Source: Pseudocolwellia agarivorans (GTDB lineage Bacteria > Pseudomonadota > Gammaproteobacteria > Enterobacterales > Alteromonadaceae). From it: a stretch of DNA of 64,000 nucleotides. The notes under the pieces are model-generated. The model was not told the DNA's origin. It saw only the letters and a list, made by a program, of their open reading frames with translations, and searched no databases. Made by a program: the position numbers and the translations under genes. This document shows positions 23,522-32,816 of the stretch, in pieces. Position 1 is the first letter of the stretch; each line of letters begins with the position of its first letter. The stretch lies in NCBI RefSeq assembly GCF_002000085.1, contig NZ_MUZU01000004.1, positions 310,001 through 374,000 on the forward strand, in the 5' to 3' direction.

Positions 23522-26065
23522 TTAAGTTAATCTGTCTTGAGATATTTCCTTGATACATTTGGGTTTTGCAATGTGATACCCCTGCGCAAAATCAACGCCT
23601 AATTCGTTTAATTTAATTAGGGTGGCTTCATCTTCTACAAATTCAGCAATTGTTTTTTTATTCAGTGCTTTTGCTGTTTCGTTAATCGCTTTCACGAGTG
23701 CGGCATCGGTTGAATCTTTTAGCATGTCTTTGACAAATGAACCGTCAATTTTTACATGCTCTGCTGGAATTTGTTTTAAATAAGCAAAGGTACTAAAACC
23801 TGTGCCAAAGTCATCAATAGCAAAGCTACAACCAATTTCATTTAAGCGATTTACTAGGCGTTGGGTGCCAGTAATGTTTGATAAGCTGGCGCTTTCAGTT
23901 AGTTCAAAAATAATACGCGAAGGTTCAATGTTATATTGCGACAATCTTTCTTCTATATATAACACTAAGCGATCATCACTAAAGGCTTGAGCAGATAAGT
24001 TAATGGCTACTTTTTCTAATAGTTCGTATTCATGCATGAGCTTAATGGCTTTATCTATAACATGGCGATCTAATATGTTCATATCGCCCGCTTTTTCTAA
24101 GTGGGGGATAAATTTATCAGGGTACACAAGTTGCTCGTCTACAATAATCCTTACTAGGGCTTCATAGCATTCTGTTTCACGAGTTTTAACATCAATTATT
24201 GGTTGAAAGTGCAATATTATATTGTCTTCACTGAGTGCTCTTTGTAGTTTTTGAGCCCATTCAAAACTTTGTTTTATTTCATCTGTTAGTTTGTCTTCTT
24301 GGGTGAAAGTATGAACTCGGTTTCGTCCATTATCTTTAGCAACAAACATTGCTATATCAGCTTGTTGTAGGTAAATGTCGCTTGATAAGGCTTTACCATC
24401 GATGGCCGAAATACCTATACTGCAACTCACTTTATAAACTTTGTCTCCAAATCGAAAACTTGCTTCTTCTATGGTTTTACATATTTGTTGAGCTAATTTT
24501 TGCGCTTCTTCTACATTGGTGTTTTGGAGAATAATAGCGAATTCGTCACCGCCAATTCGACATAGATAATCACTTCCTCTCACTCTTTCAGAAAGTAAGC
24601 GTGATATTTCTTTTAATACTAAATCACCTTGCTGGTGGCCTTGCGAATCGTTAATTATTTTGAAGTGATCTAAATCTACATAAAGTAATGAATTTACGGT
24701 ATTTGAGCGTGCAGCTGTTTTAGCTATATTAACGAGAATGTCATCAAAATAGTAACGATTGTGTATACCCGTTAAAGTATCGTGTAAAGCTACATGTTGT
24801 AACTTTTCTTCCGCTTTTTTTCTTAATGAAATGTCATCAATAGTACCTGATATTCCCATGAACTGATCTTGTTCATTGTAATAAGAGGAAAGGGTGATTT
24901 CACACCAAAGAAAAGCGTTAGATGATGTTTTTAACGTAAGTTCTATGATTTCTTTTTCTTGTTTACCTTGTTGTAATGTTTGAAAAATTTCGTTTAAAAA
25001 CGGTTTTATTTTACCACTTGATTCATGAATATATTCAGTAAGAGGTTTTCCAATGCTTTCAGATAATAAGTAACCTGTAGTTTTTTGCCATGCGTTGTTC
25101 AAGAAAGATATATTACCTTCTGCCGTAAGCTCTATAACAATATTATTTAAACTATTTAATATTCGGTAATGAACTTTTGAAAGTGACTCAAACTTTTCTT
25201 GTTCTTGTATTAATGCTTGTGTTTTGGTTGAGAATTGCTCGTTAGCGATAATAAAGTCTTCGCGCTTCTCGGCAATACTACATACTTTTCTTAATTGTTC
25301 GGCTTTAAACGGTTTTTGAATATAATCTGAAGCACCTTTTTTCAGCATTAACTCAGCTAAATCAGCATTGCCGTGTGCTGTCATAGCAATAACGGTTTGG
25401 CTTGGTGTTATGGTTATTATGTGATCTAACACTTCATCGCCAGACATGCCTGGCATCATAATATCTAGCAGTACAATGTCGTAAGGTGTGTTTTTGAATT
25501 TTTGTAAGCCGATTAACCCGTTTTCAGCTAGCTCAATATCATAATTATGTCTTAACATGCGTTCAATAAGTTGAGCTGTATCAGGGGTGTCTTCAATGAC
25601 TAATATTTTAGTTTTCTGGTTTAAGTTGTTTTTTCCTATTATTGCTTCTTGAATAATACTGGGGAGTAATTCAATTTCTTGAAATGAAACAACTTTGTTT
25701 ATATCAAATATTTTTGCGGTGGTTTCTGCAATACGTTCACTATGATTTTCTGTAATTAATATAACGGGGATATCTGGTTTTTCAGATAAAATGCCAGAGC
25801 GAATTAATCGGGTTAATTTCCAGCCATCTACTTGCCCAATTGCGACTTCTGTAATAACAGCATCAATATTTTTTGAGCGAATAAGTGCTACAGCTTCAAC
25901 ACTATTTTTTGCATGAATAAGTAGAGTTTCATTACAAGAGAGAATTAAATTTACTTTATTAACCATTAAATCATTCGCACTAATGATCAATAAAGTTAAT
26001 GGTTTGTTACGAGAAGTTTGTATTTTTTTTAATAGCACTATTTTTGGCAAACTACTTGATGGCAA
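23522..26065 (-). CDS. REC-REC-PAS-GGDEF-EAL c-di-GMP response regulator
   Basis: An 847-residue cytoplasmic regulator. Receiver 1 (about 23-140) is degenerate: the acceptor position reads Glu73 (VITEVAIG). Receiver 2 (152-268) is intact, with D201 in VLLDIMMPG and K251. A PAS domain spans about 297-420. GGDEF spans about 425-590 with an intact GGDEF at 505-509. EAL spans about 605-847 with EALVR at 635-639 and DDFGTGFST. It could therefore both make and break c-di-GMP. It lacks DNA-binding and membrane parts. It is the likely receiver for the orphan kinase at 16230-17780, with which it brackets the ThDP/TonB operon. Confidence 0.9.
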   Translation of the reverse strand: MPSSSLPKIVLLKKIQTSRNKPLTLLIISANDLMVNKVNLILSCNETLLIHAKNSVEAVALIRSKNIDAVITEVAIGQVDGWKLTRLIRSGILSEKPDIPVILITENHSERIAETTAKIFDINKVVSFQEIELLPSIIQEAIIGKNNLNQKTKILVIEDTPDTAQLIERMLRHNYDIELAENGLIGLQKFKNTPYDIVLLDIMMPGMSGDEVLDHIITITPSQTVIAMTAHGNADLAELMLKKGASDYIQKPFKAEQLRKVCSIAEKREDFIIANEQFSTKTQALIQEQEKFESLSKVHYRILNSLNNIVIELTAEGNISFLNNAWQKTTGYLLSESIGKPLTEYIHESSGKIKPFLNEIFQTLQQGKQEKEIIELTLKTSSNAFLWCEITLSSYYNEQDQFMGISGTIDDISLRKKAEEKLQHVALHDTLTGIHNRYYFDDILVNIAKTAARSNTVNSLLYVDLDHFKIINDSQGHQQGDLVLKEISRLLSERVRGSDYLCRIGGDEFAIILQNTNVEEAQKLAQQICKTIEEASFRFGDKVYKVSCSIGISAIDGKALSSDIYLQQADIAMFVAKDNGRNRVHTFTQEDKLTDEIKQSFEWAQKLQRALSEDNIILHFQPIIDVKTRETECYEALVRIIVDEQLVYPDKFIPHLEKAGDMNILDRHVIDKAIKLMHEYELLEKVAINLSAQAFSDDRLVLYIEERLSQYNIEPSRIIFELTESASLSNITGTQRLVNRLNEIGCSFAIDDFGTGFSTFAYLKQIPAEHVKIDGSFVKDMLKDSTDAALVKAINETAKALNKKTIAEFVEDEATLIKLNELGVDFAQGYHIAKPKCIKEISQDRLT

Positions 26066-26354
26066 TTAAGCTATGTTTATATATTTTTTCAATTAAAGCA
26101 ATGAATTAAATGTAAATTTTTTTTTGAAAGGTCGGAGTAGTTATTAAATAAATAAGATGATTTGGTGGTTTCTATCCATTAAAAAGAGATAGGTTTTAAG
26201 TGGTAATGGTTGTAACTATTGAGCTTAAGCACATTATCTCTATTTTATTGTTTGTCTATTTATATCGTGGAATATGAAATATAAATTTTAAACATAACTA
26301 AAACTTATTATTTAAATGTAATCATATAAAAATTAATTTTTAATTCATTGTAAA
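26066..26354. other. AT-rich intergenic region, left part
   Basis: A divergent region between the c-di-GMP regulator and the efflux operon. I see only long A/T runs before the dispersed repeat copy that begins at 26355; no gene, RNA or clear promoter was recognised. Confidence 0.5.
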
Positions 26355-26624
26355 ACCGGTAACCATTTAAGATGCTGATTTCAGTGGGAACTAAAAATAA
26401 TTTAGGCGCAGCTTCCCGCTCGAACAAAATCGAAGTACATTTATGCAGGAACCTGATTGAAATTAATCAGCCTCATAAATTGTTTTAGACCCATCGCAGC
26501 ACTTGAGAAAAATAACTTTATCAACGATGCTTCTTTAAAGGAATAGTCTTTATAACAAAGTATTGCCTTGAATTGATATCGTTTAAGTATTCTGAAATAG
26601 CCTATTGATTGGTAATGGGTATAT
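26355..26624 (+). repeat. Dispersed repeat family 1, copy A (about 270 bp)
   Basis: Starts CCGGTAACCATTTAAGATGC and ends TGATTGGTAATGGGTAT. It matches copy B (51197-51556) along its whole length but lacks about 85 internal bp. That gap can be explained by recombination between short direct repeats (ACATCCATGTA in copy B). Non-coding. Confidence 0.85.
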
Positions 26625-26734
26625 GTTTTTTTGAATTTTTGTTGTTTTTTAGAGATTTATTTTTATAAAAAATACTTATATTTAAAGGTACAATACAGCG
26701 CATACAAAATTAAGATTAAAAATAGGGAAGCTCA

Positions 26735-27829
26735 GTGAAAATTAAAGCGTGGATAATTACTCTTATTGTTATAGCACTAGTATTATTTGGTTTGTATTCA
26801 TACAAGAAAAATTTAATGTCGCCTAGTGCCGAGGCATCAGCAGGAGGCTTTGAGCCTGCTGCAACTGTTGAAGCAACTGAAACTAAAATGAGTGTGTTTC
26901 AAAACACTGTTCAAGTTACAGGAAACATTAAAGCACCACAGCAGTTAATATTAAAAAACGAACTTGCTGGGAAAATCACTGGGCTATTTTTAACTTCTGG
27001 AGAAGTTGTCAAAAAAGGACAAACACTACTAACACTTGATACGAGTAATGAGCAGGCCAGTTTAATTGCGGCTAAAGCGCGTGTTACTTTGTCTGAGCAA
27101 ACATTAAAACGCTATAAAAATCTTGTTGCTCGTAATGAAATTAGTGCTGAATTAGTTGATAAAGCGACATCTGATCTTGCTATAGCAACGTCTGAAGTTA
27201 TGTCTCTTAATACTCGCATTGATAAAAAAACTATTACCGCACCTTTTGATGCTGTTGTTGGTTTACATGATTTAACGCAAGGTCAATATTTGGATGGTAA
27301 TAGTCAAATAGCTGATTTAGTTGGTGTAACGGATCACTTATGGGTTGAGTTTTCATTACCTCAATCGTTTTCTGAACTTGCTATGAATGAAACCGTCATG
27401 ATGAATAGTTCAAATGGTTTAGCATTATCTGCCAATATTATTGCGGTAGAACCTGTGCTTACTTCACAATCTCGTCATTTAAAATATAGAGCACAATTTA
27501 GTGTGAAAAATAATGGCATTAAACCGAATTCATTAGTGAATGTAGTCGCTCCTATCAGTGACGTTGAAAACCGTATTACTATTCCTGATATTGCTTTAAC
27601 TCATGACCAGTTTGGTGATTACGTATTTATACTCACACCAGAAGAAGGTGGACAAGGTAGTTATCGTGCTCAGCGTAAACAAGTGACAATAGCGCTGAAA
27701 AATGAAACAGACGTTGTATTAAAAAGTGGTTTAGAAGAAGGGCAAACCATAGCGACTCTTGGTGCTTTTAAACTTCATGATGGTATGAAAGTTTTTATCG
27801 CAAAAGCTGTAAAAACTGCTGAACAATAG
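26735..27829 (+). CDS. RND efflux periplasmic adaptor (membrane fusion protein)
   Basis: A 364-residue HlyD/MexE-family adaptor. N-terminal membrane anchor or signal (7-24), then the lipoyl half-motif ILKNELAGKITGLFLTSGEVVKKGQTLLTLD, a coiled-coil hairpin (about 100-150), the second lipoyl half (ITAPFDAVVGLHDLTQGQYL) and the beta-barrel and membrane-proximal domains. It links the inner-membrane pump encoded 8 bp downstream to an outer-membrane channel that is not encoded here. The start is a GTG at 26735, supported by AGGGAAG. Confidence 0.92.
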   Translation: MKIKAWIITLIVIALVLFGLYSYKKNLMSPSAEASAGGFEPAATVEATETKMSVFQNTVQVTGNIKAPQQLILKNELAGKITGLFLTSGEVVKKGQTLLTLDTSNEQASLIAAKARVTLSEQTLKRYKNLVARNEISAELVDKATSDLAIATSEVMSLNTRIDKKTITAPFDAVVGLHDLTQGQYLDGNSQIADLVGVTDHLWVEFSLPQSFSELAMNETVMMNSSNGLALSANIIAVEPVLTSQSRHLKYRAQFSVKNNGIKPNSLVNVVAPISDVENRITIPDIALTHDQFGDYVFILTPEEGGQGSYRAQRKQVTIALKNETDVVLKSGLEEGQTIATLGAFKLHDGMKVFIAKAVKTAEQ

Positions 27830-27837
27830 GGAATATT

Positions 27838-30800
27838 ATGGCCACACTTGAGTACAACAAAGCCAGCATAATGGATATGTTTGTTCGTAAACCCGTATTG
27901 TCTATTGTTTTATCGTTAGTTATTTGTTTATCGGGCATATGGGCAGCGTTTGATATACCTGTTATTCAGTTTCCTCAAATGGAAAGCTCATCATTAGTCA
28001 TCAATACCTATTACACAGGAGCTTCAGCTAAGGTTGTTAAAGGCTTTATTACTGATCCTATTGAACGCGTATCTTCTACAATACCGGGTGTTGATTATGT
28101 TGATTCAATAACAACAGCGGGAAGTAGTACGGTTACTGTGCATTTAAACTTGAATGAAGACAGTACAAAAGCTTTAGCCGAAATTAACACTAAGTTGAGT
28201 CAAATTCGTTTTGAGTTACCTGAAGGTGCACAAGATCCTGTTGTGTCTGTTGTTCGAGCGGATAGAGCTTTTGCGGCTTTTTATCTAAATGTGAATTCAG
28301 ATAAGAATAATCCGTCTATGTTAAGTGATTATTTAACCAGACAAGTACTTCCTACTCTTACGAGTATTGACGGGGTGCAAAAGGTTGAACTAGAAGGCGG
28401 TCGAAAACCTGCCATGCGCGTAAATTTAAATCCTGAACGTGTTGCTGCTTACAAGTTGAGTACAGTTGATATTTTTACTGCTTTAAGAGCTAACAATACC
28501 ATAGCAACGTTGGGATACAGCCAAAACGATCGTCAGCAAATTGATATTGTGACTAACTCTCAGTTATCTAGCGTTAAAGAGTTTGAAGACTTGGTGGTGA
28601 CAAAAATTAATGGAGAGGTTATTTATTTAAAAGATATAGCGAATGTTTCTTTAGGAGCTGAAGAAGCGAATGTTACGGCCCGAATAGATAATACCAATAC
28701 TATTTATATTTCAGTTTGGCCTTTACCCGGTGCTAATGAAATTTCAATTGGTGATGCACTTTATCAATCGGTAGAAGAAATAAATAAAACACTACCAGAT
28801 GGTATTGATATTGAGTTTGCTTACGACGGCACGCTGTATATGCGTGATTCACTTAAAGAAATTATTATCACCTTATTTGAAACCATCACCATTGTGGGTT
28901 TAGTGGTTTTAGCCTTAATGGGATCGTTTAGAAGTGCATTAGTGCCTTTAATTACCATTCCAATTTCAATTTTAGGTGCTATTTGGACCATGTCGTTAAT
29001 GGGGTTTTCATTAAACCTGTTAACTGTACTTGCCATTGTTCTATCTGTGGGGTTAGTAGTTGATGATGCGATTGTTGTTGTTGAAAACGTTGCGCGCTAT
29101 ATGCGTGATGGTAAAACTCGTACTGAAGCGGCCCTGCAAAGTTCAAGGCAATTACTTGTACCTATTATATCCATGACATTAACCTTGGCTGCGGTATATG
29201 CACCTATTGGCTTTTTATCGGGGTTGACGGGGATGTTGTTTAAAGAGTTTGCTTTTACTTTAGCTATTGCTGTGTTGTTTTCGGGCATTGTAGCAGTAAC
29301 TTTGTCGCCTATTATGAGTGCCCATATATCACCGTCTGACGGGAAAGAGGGCAGCATGACAAAATATGTAAACGCCATCTTTTTCCGTATTCAGCGTGCC
29401 TATGCAAAATTGTTAGATTTCGTTTTTACCATTAAAACTCAAATTGTGTTAGTTGCTGCTATTGTTGCAATGCTTACCGTACCTTTTTATTTATATTCTG
29501 CTAAAGAGTTAGCGCCCATTGAAGATCAAAGCATGGTGGTGGTTATTATTCAATCACCACCTGAATCATCTATGGCGTATAACATAGAACATACCACTAA
29601 AATGGTAGATAAATTATTAACTATTCCTAACAGTGAAGCTATTTGGCAAGTGGTTTTTAAAAGTGGTGGTTTTGGTGGTTTAAACTTTGTAAAACCAGAT
29701 GAGCGTAAAGAAAGCGCTGAAGAGCTTGTTCCTATGGTTTATATGAACTTAGTGGGAAACTCGGGTTTAGATTCACTTCCTATATTACCTCCGTCATTAC
29801 CAACAGCAGGACAATTTGATGTTGAGCTAGTGATCAAATCGCCTGATTCTTATGAAACTATGAAAGGTTATACCGATAAATTGGTTGGAGCAGCTTTTGC
29901 TAGCGGACAGTTTTTATTTGCGGATACTGATTTAAAGATTGATTTACCGCAAATGGAACTGAGTATAGACAGACAAAAAATTGCTGATTTAGGGCTGAGC
30001 TTTGCAGATATAAATCAACAGCTAAGTGTTTTTTTATCAAGTAATTATGTTAATCGGTTTGATTCAAATGGAAAAGCTTATCAAGTTATACCTATGGTAA
30101 ATAATAAAGTGAGAGCTAATCCTGAAGATATTTTAAGTTTAACAATTAAAACGCCCAATAATAGTTTAGTGACCGTTTCTAGCTTTGCTAAAATTAAATG
30201 GTTAATTGGTCCAAGACAACTCACCACATTTAATCAGCAAAACTCTATTAAAATCTTTGGCGGTGTTTTACCAGGGGTAAGTAAAGAAGCAGCATTAGCT
30301 ACATTAGAAAAAGCTGCTGCTGATATATTACCTAAATCATATCGATTAGATTACGCAGGTGAGTCTCGCCAAATTAGATCTGAAGGTAGTACGTTAATGA
30401 GCGTATTAGGGGTTTCATCTATTATTGTATTTTTCATTTTAGCGATTCAGTTTAATAGTTTTAGAGATCCGTTAGTGGTGTTATTCGGTTGTGTACCTTT
30501 AGCCTTATCAGGTGCATTGCTTTTACCTTTTATTGAATTAACAACAATCAATATTTATTCACAAATAGGCTTAATCACCTTGGTGGGCTTAATTGCTAAA
30601 AATGGTATTTTGATTGTTGAATTTGCTAACCATGTTCAAGAACAAGGTAAAACCAAATTAGAAGCGGTAACCGAAGCGGCTATAACACGGTTAAGACCTA
30701 TTATGATGACAACGGCGGCAACTGTTTTCGGACATCTCCCATTAGTATTTGTAACCGGTGCTGGCGCAGAAGCGCGTAACAGTATTGGTATTATATTGGT

Positions 30801-30900
30801 AGCGGGTATGTTAATTGGTACTGTGTTTACATTATTTATATTGCCTGTGTTTTATTTATGGTTTGCTGAAAAGCGAGAAAAAACCGTTAAGACTATGTAA
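27838..30900 (+). CDS. RND multidrug efflux permease, HAE1 family
   Basis: A 1020-residue inner-membrane pump with the standard 12-TM layout: TM1 at about 18-35, a large periplasmic loop, TM2-6, a second loop and TM7-12. The TM4 proton-relay pair is in VGLVVDDAIVVVENV, and the RND signature GLIAKNGILIVEFANH lies in the C-terminal half. Together with the upstream adaptor it forms a proton-driven exporter of hydrophobic compounds. No local TetR or two-component regulator and no outer-membrane factor is adjacent. A terminator follows. Confidence 0.94.
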   Translation: MATLEYNKASIMDMFVRKPVLSIVLSLVICLSGIWAAFDIPVIQFPQMESSSLVINTYYTGASAKVVKGFITDPIERVSSTIPGVDYVDSITTAGSSTVTVHLNLNEDSTKALAEINTKLSQIRFELPEGAQDPVVSVVRADRAFAAFYLNVNSDKNNPSMLSDYLTRQVLPTLTSIDGVQKVELEGGRKPAMRVNLNPERVAAYKLSTVDIFTALRANNTIATLGYSQNDRQQIDIVTNSQLSSVKEFEDLVVTKINGEVIYLKDIANVSLGAEEANVTARIDNTNTIYISVWPLPGANEISIGDALYQSVEEINKTLPDGIDIEFAYDGTLYMRDSLKEIIITLFETITIVGLVVLALMGSFRSALVPLITIPISILGAIWTMSLMGFSLNLLTVLAIVLSVGLVVDDAIVVVENVARYMRDGKTRTEAALQSSRQLLVPIISMTLTLAAVYAPIGFLSGLTGMLFKEFAFTLAIAVLFSGIVAVTLSPIMSAHISPSDGKEGSMTKYVNAIFFRIQRAYAKLLDFVFTIKTQIVLVAAIVAMLTVPFYLYSAKELAPIEDQSMVVVIIQSPPESSMAYNIEHTTKMVDKLLTIPNSEAIWQVVFKSGGFGGLNFVKPDERKESAEELVPMVYMNLVGNSGLDSLPILPPSLPTAGQFDVELVIKSPDSYETMKGYTDKLVGAAFASGQFLFADTDLKIDLPQMELSIDRQKIADLGLSFADINQQLSVFLSSNYVNRFDSNGKAYQVIPMVNNKVRANPEDILSLTIKTPNNSLVTVSSFAKIKWLIGPRQLTTFNQQNSIKIFGGVLPGVSKEAALATLEKAAADILPKSYRLDYAGESRQIRSEGSTLMSVLGVSSIIVFFILAIQFNSFRDPLVVLFGCVPLALSGALLLPFIELTTINIYSQIGLITLVGLIAKNGILIVEFANHVQEQGKTKLEAVTEAAITRLRPIMMTTAATVFGHLPLVFVTGAGAEARNSIGIILVAGMLIGTVFTLFILPVFYLWFAEKREKTVKTM

Positions 30901-30928
30901 GTAATGTACAAAAGTAGTTAACGTAATA

Positions 30929-30976
30929 AGGATAGGTAGGAGAACTCAATTCTCTTTAACAACCTATCCTTTTTTA
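30929..30976 (+). terminator. Terminator of RND operon
   Basis: An AAGGATAGGT/ACCTATCCTT outer stem encloses a smaller GAGAA/TTCTC hairpin and is followed by TTTTTTATTTC. Confidence 0.85.
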
Positions 30977-31014
30977 TTTCTTTAATTTAAATCACAATTG
31001 GAAAATATTCCTAA

Positions 31015-31767
31015 ATGTTGTCTCTCTTTTCTTACGAACTCTCTTATAACGCTTTACTACTGTTATTTCTTGTGGCTTTTTTTATTGGTATGGCTAAAAC
31101 AGGTGTTAGCGGTATTTCAATGTTTGCCGTGCCTTTACTCGCGTTAAATTTTGGTGGTAAAGAGTCATCAGGCATTATGTTACCGTTATTAGTTATGGCA
31201 GATCTTTTTGGTGTTTTTTATTATCATCGTAGTGCTAATTGGTACTACTTAAAAAAGCTATTTCCTTGGGCTGCTATAGGGGTAATTATAGGCACTTTGA
31301 TAGGAGAATATGTTGATGACCAAATATTTCGTCAACTTATGGGGATTATTCTCTTTGGTAGCTTAGCGCTAATGATTTGGCAAGAGCAAAATAAACGTGT
31401 AAATGTACCTGATTATATGTGGTTTGCTATTTTAATGGGGCTACTAGGTGGTATAACGACCATGGTGGGTAACTTAGCTGGAGTGGTAATGGCCTTATAC
31501 TTATTAAGTATGAGATTACCCAAAAATGAATTTATAGGAACAGCCGCTTGTTTCTTTTTAGCGGTAAATTTATTCAAAGTACCATTTCATGTTTTTGTAT
31601 GGGAAACCATCACTATAGATTCGTTTTTATTGAATATCATAAGCTTACCGTTTATTGCATTAGGCGCTTATGCAGGTGTGTATATTGTTAAAAGAATACC
31701 CAATAAACAATATAGGTGGTGGGTTATTGGTATGACGGTATTAGCGGCCGTTTTTATGGTTTTATAA
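31015..31767 (+). CDS. TauE/SafE-family membrane permease
   Basis: A 250-residue integral membrane protein with about eight predicted TM segments. The TauE/SafE pattern is visible in the first half (FFIGMAKTGVSGISMFAVPLL) and repeated in the second (LLGGITTMVGNLAGVVMALYLL), the family's internal duplication. Members export sulfite, sulfoacetate or other organic anions; the substrate here is unknown. Weak ribosome site; an isolated gene bounded by a terminator upstream and a repeat element downstream. Confidence 0.88.
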   Translation: MLSLFSYELSYNALLLLFLVAFFIGMAKTGVSGISMFAVPLLALNFGGKESSGIMLPLLVMADLFGVFYYHRSANWYYLKKLFPWAAIGVIIGTLIGEYVDDQIFRQLMGIILFGSLALMIWQEQNKRVNVPDYMWFAILMGLLGGITTMVGNLAGVVMALYLLSMRLPKNEFIGTAACFFLAVNLFKVPFHVFVWETITIDSFLLNIISLPFIALGAYAGVYIVKRIPNKQYRWWVIGMTVLAAVFMVL

Positions 31768-31799
31768 CGAGCTAGGATAAGAAGATATGGAAATCGTTT

Positions 31800-32037
31800 T
31801 AATTAACCTCAACTCGGGTTAATGAATGTTAGAGAATGAATTAAACCCCTTCTTTATCAAAACTTAATCTGTATCGTTATTTTACTAAGCTATATTAATT
31901 TCTCAATATTGATATTTTTGTGTATAACAAGGCGGATTTTTCTATCTAATAGCTGGCTATTAGTAAAAAATTCAACGAAGTTAGGCATAAAAATAGCTTG
32001 TTGAGTAACTTTGCTTATCCCGAGCTGAGGTTAATTA
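31800..32037. mobile_element. MITE-like element with 23-bp terminal inverted repeats
   Basis: Left end at 31800-31822 reads TAATTAACCTCAACTCGGG and on to TTAA. The right end at 32015-32037 is its complement with two mismatches. The 238-bp interior has no long ORF. It contains a strong palindrome, CTAATAGC-TG-GCTATTAG (31946-31963), inside a looser 60-bp inverted repeat (31926-31985). The right end overlaps the first 13 codons of the next gene. No transposase and no clear target duplication was seen. Confidence 0.6.
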
Positions 32038-32567
32038 GACATGGTAAGCCTGTCGCTGCAGTTAACAGCATGATGAATGCTATCAGCTATGTCAAATGGG
32101 TAAGGCAATACCACCTATCCGAAATATCAAATAACAGTAGGCCCAACTATCAACATGTTCAAGACTACAAGTCTCACTTTGTTGTATCAAGTGATCTTAA
32201 AAGAGCATTGCATTCTGCACATATATTTACCGGTAAATCACCTGAATTAATAGATCAAACATTAAGAGAAATGGAATTACCGCGTTATAAACTTCCCTTA
32301 TATTTACCTACAGTGGTTTGGCTTTATAGCTGTCGTATTTTTTGGTTACTTCGGTTTAAAGGGCACTTTGAAACTTATAAACAATCTAAAATACGCTCTA
32401 TAAGAGCGGCACTTATTTTAATTCGATTAGCTGAAAAAGAAGAAAAAATAGTTGTTTTTGGGCATGGGCTAATTAATCGCTTTATTCGAAAAGTACTTAT
32501 CAAAAAAGGCTGGAAATTAACAACTAAAAGTAGCGATTATTGGGGAGTAACTCAATTAAAATTATAA
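31998..32567 (+). CDS. Histidine-phosphatase (phosphoglycerate-mutase-like) family protein
   Basis: A 189-residue protein with the histidine phosphatase signature LIRHGKP (catalytic His 15), VVSSDLKRALHSA, the acidic REMELPR and the second catalytic His in FGHGLINRF. It has long basic and hydrophobic insertions (WLYSCRIFWLLRF) that may touch the membrane. No ATG and no ribosome site lie before the RHG motif; TTG at 31998 or 32001 must be used. The first 13 codons lie in the right end of the repeat element at 31800-32037, so the original 5' end has probably been replaced. It may be expressed poorly or be decaying. Substrate unknown. Confidence 0.65.
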   Translation: MLSNFAYPELRLIRHGKPVAAVNSMMNAISYVKWVRQYHLSEISNNSRPNYQHVQDYKSHFVVSSDLKRALHSAHIFTGKSPELIDQTLREMELPRYKLPLYLPTVVWLYSCRIFWLLRFKGHFETYKQSKIRSIRAALILIRLAEKEEKIVVFGHGLINRFIRKVLIKKGWKLTTKSSDYWGVTQLKL

Positions 32568-32738
32568 CTGTACGCATTAATATAATTTACTGTATAAAAC
32601 TAATAGAAATTAAAAGAGTAACTTTTTTTTAAATTTTTTTAAAAAGTTACTAGTTAATGTAAAGTTGTTATTTTTCAATGGATAACAAGTCTTGTTGTTA
32701 ATTTATTTTCCAGTATAAAAAATAAATTAATAAAAAAC

Positions 32739-32766
32739 TTGATACTGTACGACCATACAGTATACT
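32739..32766 (+). promoter_or_regulatory. recA: recA promoter with LexA (SOS) box
   Basis: TTGATA (32739-32744), a 16-bp spacer, TATACT (32761-32766). The SOS box TACTGTACGACCATACAGTA (32743-32762, CTGT-N8-ACAG) fills the spacer. The arrangement is nearly that of E. coli recA. The rest of 32568-32816 is AT-rich with nothing recognised. Confidence 0.95.
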
Positions 32767-32816
32767 TGTTTCATTAAAACGAATTAAGCACCTAAATCAT
32801 CTTGGAGCAATAAATA

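Noticed and set aside
26355..26624. Repeat copy A as a CRISPR or IS remnant with coding capacity
   Set aside because: No regularly spaced units and no transposase-like reading frame; it matches the dispersed non-coding repeat elsewhere in the window.
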